This document shows positions 27,048 through 35,134 of a stretch of 46,544 bases of DNA, in pieces. The notes beneath the pieces are model-generated. The model saw nothing but the letters and a program-made list of their open reading frames with translations. It was not told the DNA's origin and searched no databases. Source of the DNA: Acidobacteriota bacterium (GTDB lineage: Bacteria; Acidobacteriota; Terriglobia; Terriglobales; Acidobacteriaceae). The stretch covers positions 1 through 46,544 of the forward strand of contig JAJXWS010000018.1 in the NCBI GenBank assembly GCA_021781495.1, given 5' to 3'. Position 1 is the stretch's first letter. Every line of letters begins with the position of its first letter. The position numbers and the translations under genes were made by a program.

Positions 27048-27917
27048 ATGGCGCCGCTGCTGGAAGTTCGCGACCTATGGATTCGGTTTGGCGGCAGCGA
27101 GGCTGTGCGCGACGTGAGCCTGCGCGTGGACGAGGGCGAGGTGCTGGGACTGGTGGGCGAGTCCGGCTCCGGCAAGAGCGTAACCTCGCTAGCCATTCTG
27201 GGGCTGCTGGGGCCTGCCGCGCGGGTGACGGGAGAGATTCGCTGGCATGGTGCGCCCGGTGCTGCGGCAGTGGACCTGCTGCGACAGCCGCCGGAGGCCA
27301 TGCGCCGCCTGCGCGGCAAAGAGATTGCCATGATCTTTCAGGAGCCGATGACGGCTCTGAATCCAGTGATGACCATTGGCCGCCAGGTGGCGGAGTGCGC
27401 CATGGCCCACGCACACGGCTGGAGCGGGCGCGAGGCGAAGCGGCGGGCCATCGCGGCGCTGGAGTCGGTGGCGATTCCCGAGGCGGCCAGCCGGTACGAT
27501 GACTATCCGCACCAGTTCTCCGGCGGCCAGCGGCAACGTATCCTTATCGCCATGGCGCTGATCAACCAGCCCCGCCTGCTGATTGCCGATGAGCCCACGA
27601 CGGCGCTGGATGTGACCGTGCAGGCGCAGATTCTGGCGCAGCTGGCCGAACTGCAGCGCGAGCGGGGACTGGCGATGCTCTTTATCTCCCACGACCTGGC
27701 GGTGGTGGGCCAGGTGGCCGAACGCGTGGCCGTGATGCGCGCCGGGCAGGTGCTGGAGACCGGGCCAGCGGCGGAGTTGCTGACCCGCCCTGTGCATGCC
27801 TACACGCGCAGCCTGCTGGCCGCCGTTCCCACGCTGCGGACGGACCGCAATCAACCGCTGGCCCGCGTGGAGGACACGACCGGGGAGACAGCACTATACT
27901 CACCGCAGGCGGAGTGA
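27048..27917 (+). CDS. ABC transporter ATP-binding protein, oligopeptide/dipeptide (DppD) type, orphan
   Basis: 289 residues. Walker A GESGSGKS at 37-44, Q-loop in [16 protein letters not shown], signature FSGGQ at 157-161, Walker B LLIADEP (Asp181, Glu182), and the switch His in [10 protein letters not shown]. The EPMTALNP and [16 protein letters not shown] segments are diagnostic of DppD/OppD-type peptide importer ATPases. The C-terminus keeps only the start of the oligopeptide-HPY region ([12 protein letters not shown]), and the protein is shorter than the usual 320-330 residues. No DppB, DppC, DppF or binding-protein gene is adjacent, so its partners must be encoded elsewhere. No clear ribosome-binding site precedes ATG 27048. 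Confidence 0.9.
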   Translation: MAPLLEVRDLWIRFGGSEAVRDVSLRVDEGEVLGLVGESGSGKSVTSLAILGLLGPAARVTGEIRWHGAPGAAAVDLLRQPPEAMRRLRGKEIAMIFQEPMTALNPVMTIGRQVAECAMAHAHGWSGREAKRRAIAALESVAIPEAASRYDDYPHQFSGGQRQRILIAMALINQPRLLIADEPTTALDVTVQAQILAQLAELQRERGLAMLFISHDLAVVGQVAERVAVMRAGQVLETGPAAELLTRPVHAYTRSLLAAVPTLRTDRNQPLARVEDTTGETALYSPQAE

Positions 27918-28034
27918 GGCTGACGCAGCTTCGCCGGGCCGGACAGGACGATTCCCTGACAAGCATTTCCTTGGACAATTCAAGAGCGGACAAGTGAAAG
28001 ACGCGCCCGCGCGCGCGATGGCGGAGGAGTGAAG

Positions 28035-28607
28035 ATGAGATGGCAACCGCTGAAGACCGCAGCAGGCATCTGCCTGGCGCTGCTGGTGGCCGTTGTACCC
28101 GCGTGTTCCGCGCAGAGCGTACGCCCCAGCGTGCGCGCGAAGAAGGCTGCCCCCAAGCCGGAGCCGACGGCGCAGGATGTGTTTGAGTACATTCGCGGAG
28201 CCCTGCTCTCCATGAGCCCGGACGACGGCATCAACGACAACCTGGATGTGAAGTTCAACGAAACAACCCGGACGCTGACCGTGACGCAGCCGGATGGGCA
28301 CTGCGATCAGTTCATGGGCTCGCTGGACTCAAACTACGTGGTGTGGGATGTGTTTGATCCCAGCTCCACCTACCAGAGCCGGGAGCGGCTGCTGAGGGTG
28401 ACGCTGGTATCTGTGAGCGACAAGACGGCGCGGACCTGCTACAACAAGCTGAACCTGGCGGACACGACCGTACCGGCCAATCGCGCGCGGCTCCTGTTTT
28501 CGCTGTCGAAGGTGCAGCAGGTGCCCGGCTTTCAGGACAAGATGACCAAGGCCCTGAAGAAGCTGATTGTGCTGAGCGGGGGCGCGCCGCCGAACACCGT
28601 ATTTTGA
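28035..28607 (+). CDS. Exported protein of unknown function
   Basis: 190 residues from ATG 28035, 7 bp after GGAGG (28023-28027); a GTG two codons earlier overlaps that site. Residues 1-28 are a signal peptide (LLVAVVPACSA end). A Lys/Pro/Ala linker leads to a compact domain starting at PTAQDVFEYIRGALLSMSPD. The domain has several beta-rich segments and two Cys (in DGHCDQF and ARTCYNKL) that could form a disulfide after export. No family recognised. It stands alone, 117 bp after the peptide-type ATPase, and converges on rplI. Confidence 0.8.
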   Translation: MRWQPLKTAAGICLALLVAVVPACSAQSVRPSVRAKKAAPKPEPTAQDVFEYIRGALLSMSPDDGINDNLDVKFNETTRTLTVTQPDGHCDQFMGSLDSNYVVWDVFDPSSTYQSRERLLRVTLVSVSDKTARTCYNKLNLADTTVPANRARLLFSLSKVQQVPGFQDKMTKALKKLIVLSGGAPPNTVF

Positions 28608-28709
28608 GCCGGCAGCGGATGGGATGCTGTGGGCAACCGGGGCTTCCCCGGAGACACGACCGCCCCCCGGCCGGGCCAGGAGGCGGAGTGGTGGAAATTG
28701 CTGGTATAG

Positions 28710-29198
28710 CTACTCGGCGACTGCGGCTTCAGCGACGGGCGCGGCTTCTTCGCCGGCCTCCGCGACCACCTGCACCTTGACGTGCGCGGTGACTTCGCGG
28801 TGCAGCTTGATGGCCACGGTGTACTCGCCCAGGCTCTTGAGCGGATCGGCGAGCTGGATCTTGCGGCGATCCAGTTCAAAGCCCTGCGTGGCGAGCTCGG
28901 CAGCGATATCCGCCGAGGTGACCGAACCGAAGAGCTGGCCGTTCTCGCCAGCCTTGCGGGTAAAGTTGAGCGCCAGCGGCTGCAGTTTGACGACGAGTTC
29001 CTCCGCCTGCGCCTTCTCCGTAGCGGAGCGGCGGGCGGCGGCGGCCTTCATCTGCTCGATCACAGCCTTGTTTGCCAGGGTGGCCTGCAGCGCCAACTTG
29101 CGGGGCAGCAGGAAGTTGCGGCCGTAGCCGTCGGCCACTTTCACCACATCTCCGCGGTGGCCCAGATTGGCTACGTCTTCCTTCAAAATGACTTCCAT
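28710..29198 (-). CDS. rplI: 50S ribosomal protein L9
   Basis: 162 residues from ATG 29198. The N-terminal domain carries the L9 signature GDVVKVADGYGRNFLLPRKLA, then the long connecting helix (KAVIEQMKAAAARRSATEKA) and the C-terminal RNA-binding domain (about 75-146). The last 16 residues are an Ala/Glu/Pro tail beyond the usual end. It binds 23S rRNA near the L1 stalk. Last gene of the ispE-to-rplI block; about 200 bp separate it from rpsR. Confidence 0.97.
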   Translation of the reverse strand: MEVILKEDVANLGHRGDVVKVADGYGRNFLLPRKLALQATLANKAVIEQMKAAAARRSATEKAQAEELVVKLQPLALNFTRKAGENGQLFGSVTSADIAAELATQGFELDRRKIQLADPLKSLGEYTVAIKLHREVTAHVKVQVVAEAGEEAAPVAEAAVAE

Positions 29199-29395
29199 CG
29201 GGAATTCTCCAGTGTTACAGGCGGCTCACCGTTCGGCCATCTTGTCTGTTAGACACAAATGCAGCCGAGGGGTTGTACCGCGCAGGATTCTACATCGGCC
29301 CCAGTCACGCTGTCGTCCACCGGCTGTGCATCTTTCCGGGCTGCGCGCTGCTACAAAAGCGTTAGCTCCGGATGAGCGGGCGGACGACGACGATC

Positions 29396-29740
29396 CTAGT
29401 GGCGCGTGGCAAAGGGCAGCAGGGCGATGTTCCGGGCCTGCTTGATGGCGCGGGTAAGGCGACGCTGGTGCGTGGTGCACACGCCGGTAAGCCGGCGGGG
29501 CACGATCTTGCCGCGCTCAGCCACGAACTGCTGCAACAGGCGCACATCGCGGTAAGGGATCGCGTCGATCTTCTCCGTGCAGAACTTGCACACCTTCTTG
29601 CGGCGGAAGAACTTGCCGCGGCCACCGGGTCCACCGGGGCGTCCGCCCGTGCGGGGAGCGGGACCTGTACCCGGGCCGGATGCGGCCTGGGGTGCTGCTG
29701 CGCCCGTCTCGGGCGCCTTGCCAGGAGTCTCTTCAGACAT
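29396..29740 (-). CDS. rpsR: 30S ribosomal protein S18
   Basis: 114 residues from ATG 29740, behind AGAGGAAAC. The S18 core ([11 protein letters not shown] to the end) is complete, with cysteines in VCKFC and GVCTTHQ. The first 40 residues are a Gly/Pro/Ala-rich extension not found in E. coli S18 (about 75 residues), probably disordered. S18 pairs with S6 on the 30S platform, and the genes are neighbours here as usual. Confidence 0.96.
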   Translation of the reverse strand: MSEETPGKAPETGAAAPQAASGPGTGPAPRTGGRPGGPGGRGKFFRRKKVCKFCTEKIDAIPYRDVRLLQQFVAERGKIVPRRLTGVCTTHQRRLTRAIKQARNIALLPFATRH

Positions 29741-29862
29741 GGTGTTTCCTCTTCACTCTCTTCGCCATCCGGCCCGCGCAGGGGCATGGATGGGCAGTAT
29801 CTTGGCCGGAGCCGGCTGGCCCAGCAGGGGCGGGACCGGCGGCGGCGATTGACAGAAATGCC

Positions 29863-30279
29863 TTAGGCGCTGGCCTGGGCCGCCTCAGAGACCTCAGCGG
29901 CGGGCGCTGCCACGGGAGCCGGAGCCGCCTCGGCGCTCAGCTTGCGGCGGGTGCCGCGCAGGGCCTTGATCTTGGCCAGACGCTTCTCTTCCTCGTCGAT
30001 GCGCACGGTGATGAACTTGATCACCGGCTCGGAGACGCGCAGGCGGCGCTCCAGCTCAGCCACCACAGCGCCGTTCGCCTCCACGGTGAGCAGGATGTAG
30101 TTGCCGTCGGCAAACTTGCGCACCAGGTAGGCGAGCTTGCGCCGGCCCATCTTCTCGACAGACTTGACCACGCCGCCGCCATTGGTGACGGAGGTGGTGA
30201 AGCCGGCGATCAGCTTGTCGACATCTTCTTCAGCCGCATCGGGCCGAACGATAAACATAACCTCATACAAACGGGACAT
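29863..30279 (-). CDS. rpsF: 30S ribosomal protein S6
   Basis: 138 residues from ATG 30279 after AAGGAAA. N-terminus MSRLYEVMFIVRPDAAEEDV and the VEKMGRRKLAYLVRKFADGNYILL segment are typical of S6. The core ends near residue 98, followed by a basic stretch (RRKLSAEAA) and an Ala/Pro tail. No ssb gene lies between rpsF and rpsR, unlike in many Gram-positives. Confidence 0.97.
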   Translation of the reverse strand: MSRLYEVMFIVRPDAAEEDVDKLIAGFTTSVTNGGGVVKSVEKMGRRKLAYLVRKFADGNYILLTVEANGAVVAELERRLRVSEPVIKFITVRIDEEEKRLAKIKALRGTRRKLSAEAAPAPVAAPAAEVSEAAQASA

Positions 30280-30369
30280 CCGGTTTCCTTTTCCGCTGAA
30301 CTTCCGGGGATGGACCCCGGCTTTCAGCCTTGCCCGCCGGCAGTTGCCATGGCGGCTTGTTTCCCTTCC

Positions 30370-31020
30370 CTACTCCTCCGCCGGGCTGTTTCGCTCGCGG
30401 CGGTTGAACTCATTCATGGCGGCTGCCGGTCCCAGCTCAACGATGCGCCGTGTGGCGGTTGCCACGCGGTCCAGCACTTCGTCCAGCACCGTCAGATCCG
30501 CCTTGCGCATGGGCGACAGGAGGTAATCCCTGCCGTGCCGCCTGCCCCCGGCCGCTTTGGCCTCCGGTGGCAGGTCGAGCCCTACGCCAATCCGCAATCG
30601 CAGCCACTCCTGGCTGCCCAGGGCCGAGGTGATGCTACGGGCTCCGTTGTGCCCCGCCGGCGAACCGCGCTCCCTGATCTTGATCTTGCCCAGCGTCAGG
30701 TCCAGCTCGTCGTAGAGGACGAGCAGGTCCTGCGCCGGGTCGGCTTCAAACTCGCTGACCAGAGCCGCCACGGCGGCTCCGCTCAGGTTCATAAAGGTCT
30801 CCGGCTTGGCCAGGATCACCTCGCGGCCTGCCATGCGGCAGGTTGCGGTGAGGGCCCGGCAGCGCCGGTTCTGCACCACAACGCCCTCCTGCTGGGCGAT
30901 GCGGTCCACTGCCATGAACCCCGCGTTATGCGGCGTCCAAAGATACTCCAGGCCGGGGTTGCCGAGTCCCACCACCAGGAAGGGACTGCGGCGGCCACCG
31001 GTGTGGCTTGCCTCGGCCAA
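30370..31020 (-). CDS. pth: Peptidyl-tRNA hydrolase
   Basis: 216 residues if started at TTG 31020, the only candidate that keeps the whole fold; it lies 3 bp after the rplY stop. The active-site set is complete and evenly offset by 11 from E. coli Pth: Asn21 (GLGNPG), His31 (TPHNAGF), Asp104 (LYDELDL) and Asn125 (GHNGARS). The enzyme frees peptides from peptidyl-tRNA dropped by the ribosome. The C-terminal tail is slightly longer than in E. coli. The rplY-pth pairing is widely conserved. Confidence 0.95.
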   Translation of the reverse strand: MAEASHTGGRRSPFLVVGLGNPGLEYLWTPHNAGFMAVDRIAQQEGVVVQNRRCRALTATCRMAGREVILAKPETFMNLSGAAVAALVSEFEADPAQDLLVLYDELDLTLGKIKIRERGSPAGHNGARSITSALGSQEWLRLRIGVGLDLPPEAKAAGGRRHGRDYLLSPMRKADLTVLDEVLDRVATATRRIVELGPAAAMNEFNRRERNSPAEE

Positions 31021-31023
31021 AGC

Positions 31024-31695
31024 TTACTTCTTCGCCTCGGGCTTCTTGGCCTCGGTCTCGGCCTTGCCCTTCTTGGCTACTTCCGGCTCTGCCGGCGTTG
31101 CGGCCGCTTCGCCTTCCGCCGCCGGAGCCGCTTCCTCACGAATCGAAACCACGTGAGCCACGGTTGCATCTTCCGAGGTGAGGAACTTGAGCTTGCCGGA
31201 GTGGGGCAGGTCGCTGACGCGCACCACGCCGTGCAGATCCAGTTCGGTCACATCCACGTCGATGTGGCTGGGGATATCGGCAGGCAGGCACTCCACTTCC
31301 ACTTCGCGCAGAACGTGGTCGAGGATGCCGCCGTTGGTCTTGACGCCCACCGGGGTGCCCAGCAGCTTGACGCGAACGTACACGCGCAGGGTCTTGTCGA
31401 GGGCAATACGCTTCAGGTCGATGTGGATGAGCTGATCCTTGATGGGCTCGCGCTGCCAGTCGACGATCATGGCCTTGGCCGAGGTCTGGCCCGCCAGCTC
31501 GACATCGAAGATGGTGTTGTGTCCGGACTCAGAGTAGAGAATCCGGGAGATCTGCTTGGGATCGACCTCGATGGCCAGCGGCTCATGGCCGGCGCCATAC
31601 AGAACTGCGGGGATCTTTCCGGCGCGGCGCACGCGGCGCGCGGCATTCTTGTTGAATTTGCCCACTCGGGGCGAGGCTGCTACGACTTCAGGCAT
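31024..31695 (-). CDS. rplY: 50S ribosomal protein L25/Ctc (long form)
   Basis: 223 residues from ATG 31695, chosen because GAGAG lies at the right distance upstream; the frame can be extended to GTG 31722. An N-terminal L25 5S-rRNA-binding domain (about 5-95: RRAGKIPAVLYGAGHEP, then LIHIDLKRI) and the C-terminal TL5/Ctc beta domain (about 100-185: GVKTNGGILDHVLREVEVEC, LPADIPSHIDVDV) are both present. The last 40 residues are a Glu/Ala/Lys tail. Cotranscribed with prs and pth. Confidence 0.96.
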   Translation of the reverse strand: MPEVVAASPRVGKFNKNAARRVRRAGKIPAVLYGAGHEPLAIEVDPKQISRILYSESGHNTIFDVELAGQTSAKAMIVDWQREPIKDQLIHIDLKRIALDKTLRVYVRVKLLGTPVGVKTNGGILDHVLREVEVECLPADIPSHIDVDVTELDLHGVVRVSDLPHSGKLKFLTSEDATVAHVVSIREEAAPAAEGEAAATPAEPEVAKKGKAETEAKKPEAKK

Positions 31696-31785
31696 CGGTC
31701 TCTCGTTTCTTTTCTCGGGCACGGGCCTGTGGGGTCCGCTCCCTTTGTTCGCGGCTGCCGCTCTGCGCGACGGCCGGGGTGGGTC

Positions 31786-32877
31786 TTAACTGAACAGCGT
31801 GCTGACGCTGGTCTCCATATGGATGCTCTCAATGGCCGCGCCCAGCAGGCCGGCGATGGAGAGCACCTTAATCTTGGGCAACTTCTGCGCCGCTTCGCGC
31901 AGCGGGATGGTGTTGGTGACGACCACCTGCTCCAGGCGCGAGTTGGCGATGCGGTCAATCGCCGGGCCGGAGAGCACGGCGTGACTGGCGCAGGCGTAGA
32001 CTGCTGCCGCGCCGTTGGCGTAGAGGGCATCCACGGTCTTTACCAGGGTGCCCGCCGTATCAATAATGTCGTCGATGATGAGGCAGTTCTTGCCCTCCAC
32101 ATCGCCCACCACGTTCATCACTTCCGCCACGTTGATATCCGTGCGGCGTTTGTCCACGATGGCGAGCGGGGCTCCCACCTTCTGCGCGAAGAAGCGCGCG
32201 CGCTCCACGCCGCCGGCATCCGGCGAAACCACGGTAAGGTTGGGCAGGTTGAGCTCGCGGAAGTAGCTGACGAGCACGGGGCTGGCAAACAGGTGATCGA
32301 CGGGGATGTTGAAGAAGCCCTGGATCTGCGCCGCGTGCAGGTCCACGAACAGGGCGCGGTTGGCCCCGGCCGTGGTGAGCAGGTCGGCGATAAGCTTGGC
32401 GCTGATGGCCACGCGGGGGCGGTCCTTGCGGTCCTGGCGGGCGTAGCCATAGTACGGCACGACCACCGTGATGCGGGCCGCCGAGGCGCGCTTGAGCGCA
32501 TCGATCATGACCAGCAGCTCCACCAGGTGCTGATCCACCGGGTAGCAGGTGGGCTGCACGACGAAGACATCCACGCCGCGCACGTTCTCCAGCAGCTGGA
32601 AGTAGACCTCGCCGTCGGCAAAGCGCTGCAGCTTGGCCTCGCCCACGGGGACGCCGATGTGACGGCCGATCTCCTCGGCGAGCGGCCGGTTGGCCGAGCC
32701 GGAGAATAGCTTGAAGCGCTTATCCTCACTCAGGCTGCGGGCGCGCTTGCGCTCGGCGGCCGGCTTGGCCTCCCTGGCGCGGGCCGCTGCATCCAGCGCC
32801 GAGCCCTCGCGGGGCGCGCCTGTTACGCCTGCCTGCTGCTTGTCTTCCAACGTTGCCGTCACTGTTCCTGCTTCCAT
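31786..32877 (-). CDS. prs: Ribose-phosphate pyrophosphokinase
   Basis: 363 residues from ATG 32877, behind GGAGG (spacing 10); the open frame runs further upstream but through the tRNA gene, so it cannot be coding there. The Prs core begins at about Phe55 (RFKLFSGSANRPLAEEIG) and has YYGYARQDRKDRPR, the catalytic flexible loop, and the PRPP-binding DDIIDTAGT at 269-277. It makes PRPP from ribose 5-phosphate and ATP. The first 50 residues are an extra charged Ala/Arg/Glu extension absent from ordinary bacterial Prs (about 315 residues). Confidence 0.95.
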   Translation of the reverse strand: MEAGTVTATLEDKQQAGVTGAPREGSALDAAARAREAKPAAERKRARSLSEDKRFKLFSGSANRPLAEEIGRHIGVPVGEAKLQRFADGEVYFQLLENVRGVDVFVVQPTCYPVDQHLVELLVMIDALKRASAARITVVVPYYGYARQDRKDRPRVAISAKLIADLLTTAGANRALFVDLHAAQIQGFFNIPVDHLFASPVLVSYFRELNLPNLTVVSPDAGGVERARFFAQKVGAPLAIVDKRRTDINVAEVMNVVGDVEGKNCLIIDDIIDTAGTLVKTVDALYANGAAAVYACASHAVLSGPAIDRIANSRLEQVVVTNTIPLREAAQKLPKIKVLSIAGLLGAAIESIHMETSVSTLFS

Positions 32878-32942
32878 CTGAAGAGCACCTCCAAGCTGGT
32901 TGGCTTTGGCTGCGTTCCGGGATAAATCCCTTAAAAAAACTT

Positions 32943-33016
32943 TGGCTGGGCGACTAGGATTCGAACCTAGACAAGTGCCTCCAAAGGGCACTGTCCTACC
33001 ATTAGACGATCGCCCA
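32943..33016 (-). tRNA. tRNA-Gln (anticodon UUG)
   Basis: Read on the minus strand, a complete 74-nt cloverleaf: acceptor TGGGCGA pairs with TCGCCCA, discriminator G, CCA encoded at 32943-32945. D arm contains AATGGTAGGA, anticodon stem GTGCC/GGCAC with loop CTTTGGA giving anticodon UUG, and T arm CTAGG-TTCGAAT-CCTAG. It lies between ispE and prs, a position seen in many bacteria. Confidence 0.97.
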
Positions 33017-33104
33017 ACTTGGCGAATCTCCAGGTCCTCCCTGGAAACCGCCTCTGACAGCCGTCCGCGAGTCTCTCTCTCGCCCGGCACAACTGTCAAC
33101 ACAC

Positions 33105-34142
33105 TTACGGCTGAAGCATTTCGCCCCAGTAGGCCGATCGCGGCAGGGTACGCGTCCGATGACTCTGGACGCCGGCTGCCTGCAACCGCTGCTGGGCTGC
33201 TTCCGCATCTCCGCGGGCCAGGTACAGCCCGAAGAGTGCCGAACCGGACCCGGACAGCGAGGCATGGAGGGCTGCCTCCGGCGTGCCGTGAGCTGCAAGA
33301 AGACGCTTGATTTCAGCAAGGGAAGGATGCTGGGAGAAGACGACGCGTTCGAAGTCGTTTTGAATCCAGCTCGTGATCCCGGTGCGGACAAGCGCGGACT
33401 CTTGAGGTCCGGCCAGGTCCCCTCCCGCGGAGAGGACACCGGAGGAGCCGACTCCCGGCCGACCCTGGGGGATTGCTCCCGCAAAGGCGCTGGCATAGGC
33501 GCGGCTCAACTCATTTAGTTTAACGGCACTGGTCTCGGCGGTCAAACCTTCTGTGAGGCAGAGGGCATCCCAGTCGCGAAAGGCCTGCGGGGTGGAGACG
33601 CCGACGGCGGGGGTGGCGACGACGCACCAGACCGGCTCGATATCCGGCAAGGGATAGACCTGCTGGCCGCGGTCGAGGCCCAACACAGTTCCGCCGATGA
33701 GGAACAGCGGCACATCCGAGCCGACCTGCTCGGCGATCTGGAGTCGTCGGGCGGGCCAGAGCTCGCCGGCCTGCGCGGCCAGGTCCAGCTCCACCTCCAG
33801 CCCGATGAGGGCGGCAACCGCGTTGGCCGAGCCCGCGCCCAGGCCACCCTGCACTGGCAGGCGCTTCTCAATATGGATTTCGACCTCGGCCGCGATGCCG
33901 AGCGTCTGCAGCGCGAGGGCGGTCATCTTCCAGGCGGTGTTGCGGGCGTCGCCGGGCACGCGCCGGTCGTTGGAGGTGAGGCGCAACGCCGTTTTTGCCG
34001 CACGACGGGCCGTAACCGTTACCAGATCATAGAGTTCCAGGGTCTGGTAGACGGTGGCCAGGGCGTGGAAGCCGTCAGAGCGCGGAGCTCCGATGCCCAG
34101 GCCAAGGTTGATCTTTGCGTGCGAGCGGACGGCGGTTGGCAT
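33105..34142 (-). CDS. ispE: 4-diphosphocytidyl-2-C-methyl-D-erythritol kinase
   Basis: 345 residues from ATG 34142. GHMP kinase of the MEP isoprenoid pathway: Lys10 in SHAKINLGLGI, the ATP loop PVQGGLGAGSAN at 96-107, catalytic Asp143 in GSDVPLF, and SLSGSGSALFGL near the end. It is longer than E. coli IspE (283 residues), mainly from a Gly/Pro/Ser-rich insertion around residues 225-255. It phosphorylates CDP-methylerythritol. First of the ispE-tRNA-prs block. Confidence 0.95.
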   Translation of the reverse strand: MPTAVRSHAKINLGLGIGAPRSDGFHALATVYQTLELYDLVTVTARRAAKTALRLTSNDRRVPGDARNTAWKMTALALQTLGIAAEVEIHIEKRLPVQGGLGAGSANAVAALIGLEVELDLAAQAGELWPARRLQIAEQVGSDVPLFLIGGTVLGLDRGQQVYPLPDIEPVWCVVATPAVGVSTPQAFRDWDALCLTEGLTAETSAVKLNELSRAYASAFAGAIPQGRPGVGSSGVLSAGGDLAGPQESALVRTGITSWIQNDFERVVFSQHPSLAEIKRLLAAHGTPEAALHASLSGSGSALFGLYLARGDAEAAQQRLQAAGVQSHRTRTLPRSAYWGEMLQP

Positions 34143-34172
34143 ACCGAACCATTGTAGAACCAGCCGGTTTGC

Positions 34173-35090
34173 CTAAACGGAAAGGGCGCCGCGCACCATG
34201 ACGGCTGCATCGCGCAGGGTGGCTACCGGGTCGCCGGTGGGCAGGAACTCCATGGCCACGGTGTGGCGATAGCCGAGCTGAGCCAGCTTGCGGTAGATGC
34301 TGGCATAGTTGATTTCTCCGGTGCCGGGCTGGTGGCGGCCGGGCACGTCGGCCACGTGAATGAGGCCGATGACGTCGATGTGCTTCTCCAGCTTCTCGAT
34401 GAGGTTGCCTTCCGCAATCTGCTCGTGGAAGAGGTCGTAGAGGAACTGGACCTGGGGGTGATTGACGGCGCGCACAATCTGGATGGCCTCGGCCGCGGAG
34501 GGGAGAAAGTAGTGGGGATTCTCCTCGGGGTCGATGCACTCCAGCAGCAGGCGGACGGGCTGGCCGTTGATCTGGCGGCCCTGGACGAGGGCGGCGGCCT
34601 GCCTGAGCGTCTCCACTGCGGCCTGGTGCTGCTGCTCGCGCGTGAGGCCGGGCACTGCGTTGCCGGTGAGCACAATCATCGCCGGGCACTCGAGGGTCTG
34701 CATGGGCACGAGCGCCTGCTGCAGTTCGGCCAGAAACGCCTGCCGGGTGGCGGGGTTGGCGACACCGTTGGCGAGGCCGGCGGTGGCGTCGAACTGGAGG
34801 TTGAGGCGGCGGCGGGCGGCGTTGACGCGGGCGAAGTCGGCGGCCGACCAGTGCTCGCGCTGATACTCGCCGACCAGCTCGACGTTAGTGTAGCCAGCCT
34901 CGGCGATCTTCTGCAGGCGCTGCTCAAACGGCAGATCGCGATAGACCGTCCAGAGCATGACGGAGAGCGGAAAGGGCGAGGTCCGGGGCAGAACCTTGCC
35001 CGCAGCAGCGGAGGGCAGCGCGCGCGATGCGGGAGCCACGGCACCTGCCATGGCGGCGGCCACGGCCTGCGAAAACGTACGACGATTCAT
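34173..35090 (-). CDS. Tat-exported hydroxypyruvate isomerase-like TIM-barrel protein
   Basis: 305 residues from ATG 35090, 6 bp after AGGAG. The N-terminus NRRTFSQ plus an Ala-rich segment is a twin-arginine signal. The barrel is of the sugar phosphate isomerase/epimerase type (AP_endonuc_2). Metal-ligand candidates in family order are Glu184 (LLLECID), Asp219 (FLYDLFHEQ), His245 (LIHVADVPGRHQPGTGEI) and Glu281 (AMEF). HYFLPSAAEAI and the DLFHEQ segment resemble hydroxypyruvate isomerase Hyi most. Being exported it may act on another substrate in the periplasm. 30 bp downstream lies ispE, possibly cotranscribed. Confidence 0.85.
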   Translation of the reverse strand: MNRRTFSQAVAAAMAGAVAPASRALPSAAAGKVLPRTSPFPLSVMLWTVYRDLPFEQRLQKIAEAGYTNVELVGEYQREHWSAADFARVNAARRRLNLQFDATAGLANGVANPATRQAFLAELQQALVPMQTLECPAMIVLTGNAVPGLTREQQHQAAVETLRQAAALVQGRQINGQPVRLLLECIDPEENPHYFLPSAAEAIQIVRAVNHPQVQFLYDLFHEQIAEGNLIEKLEKHIDVIGLIHVADVPGRHQPGTGEINYASIYRKLAQLGYRHTVAMEFLPTGDPVATLRDAAVMVRGALSV

Positions 35091-35134
35091 GCACATCTCC
35101 TGTAGAGCAGACGAATGGCCCGGGAAGGCCTTCT

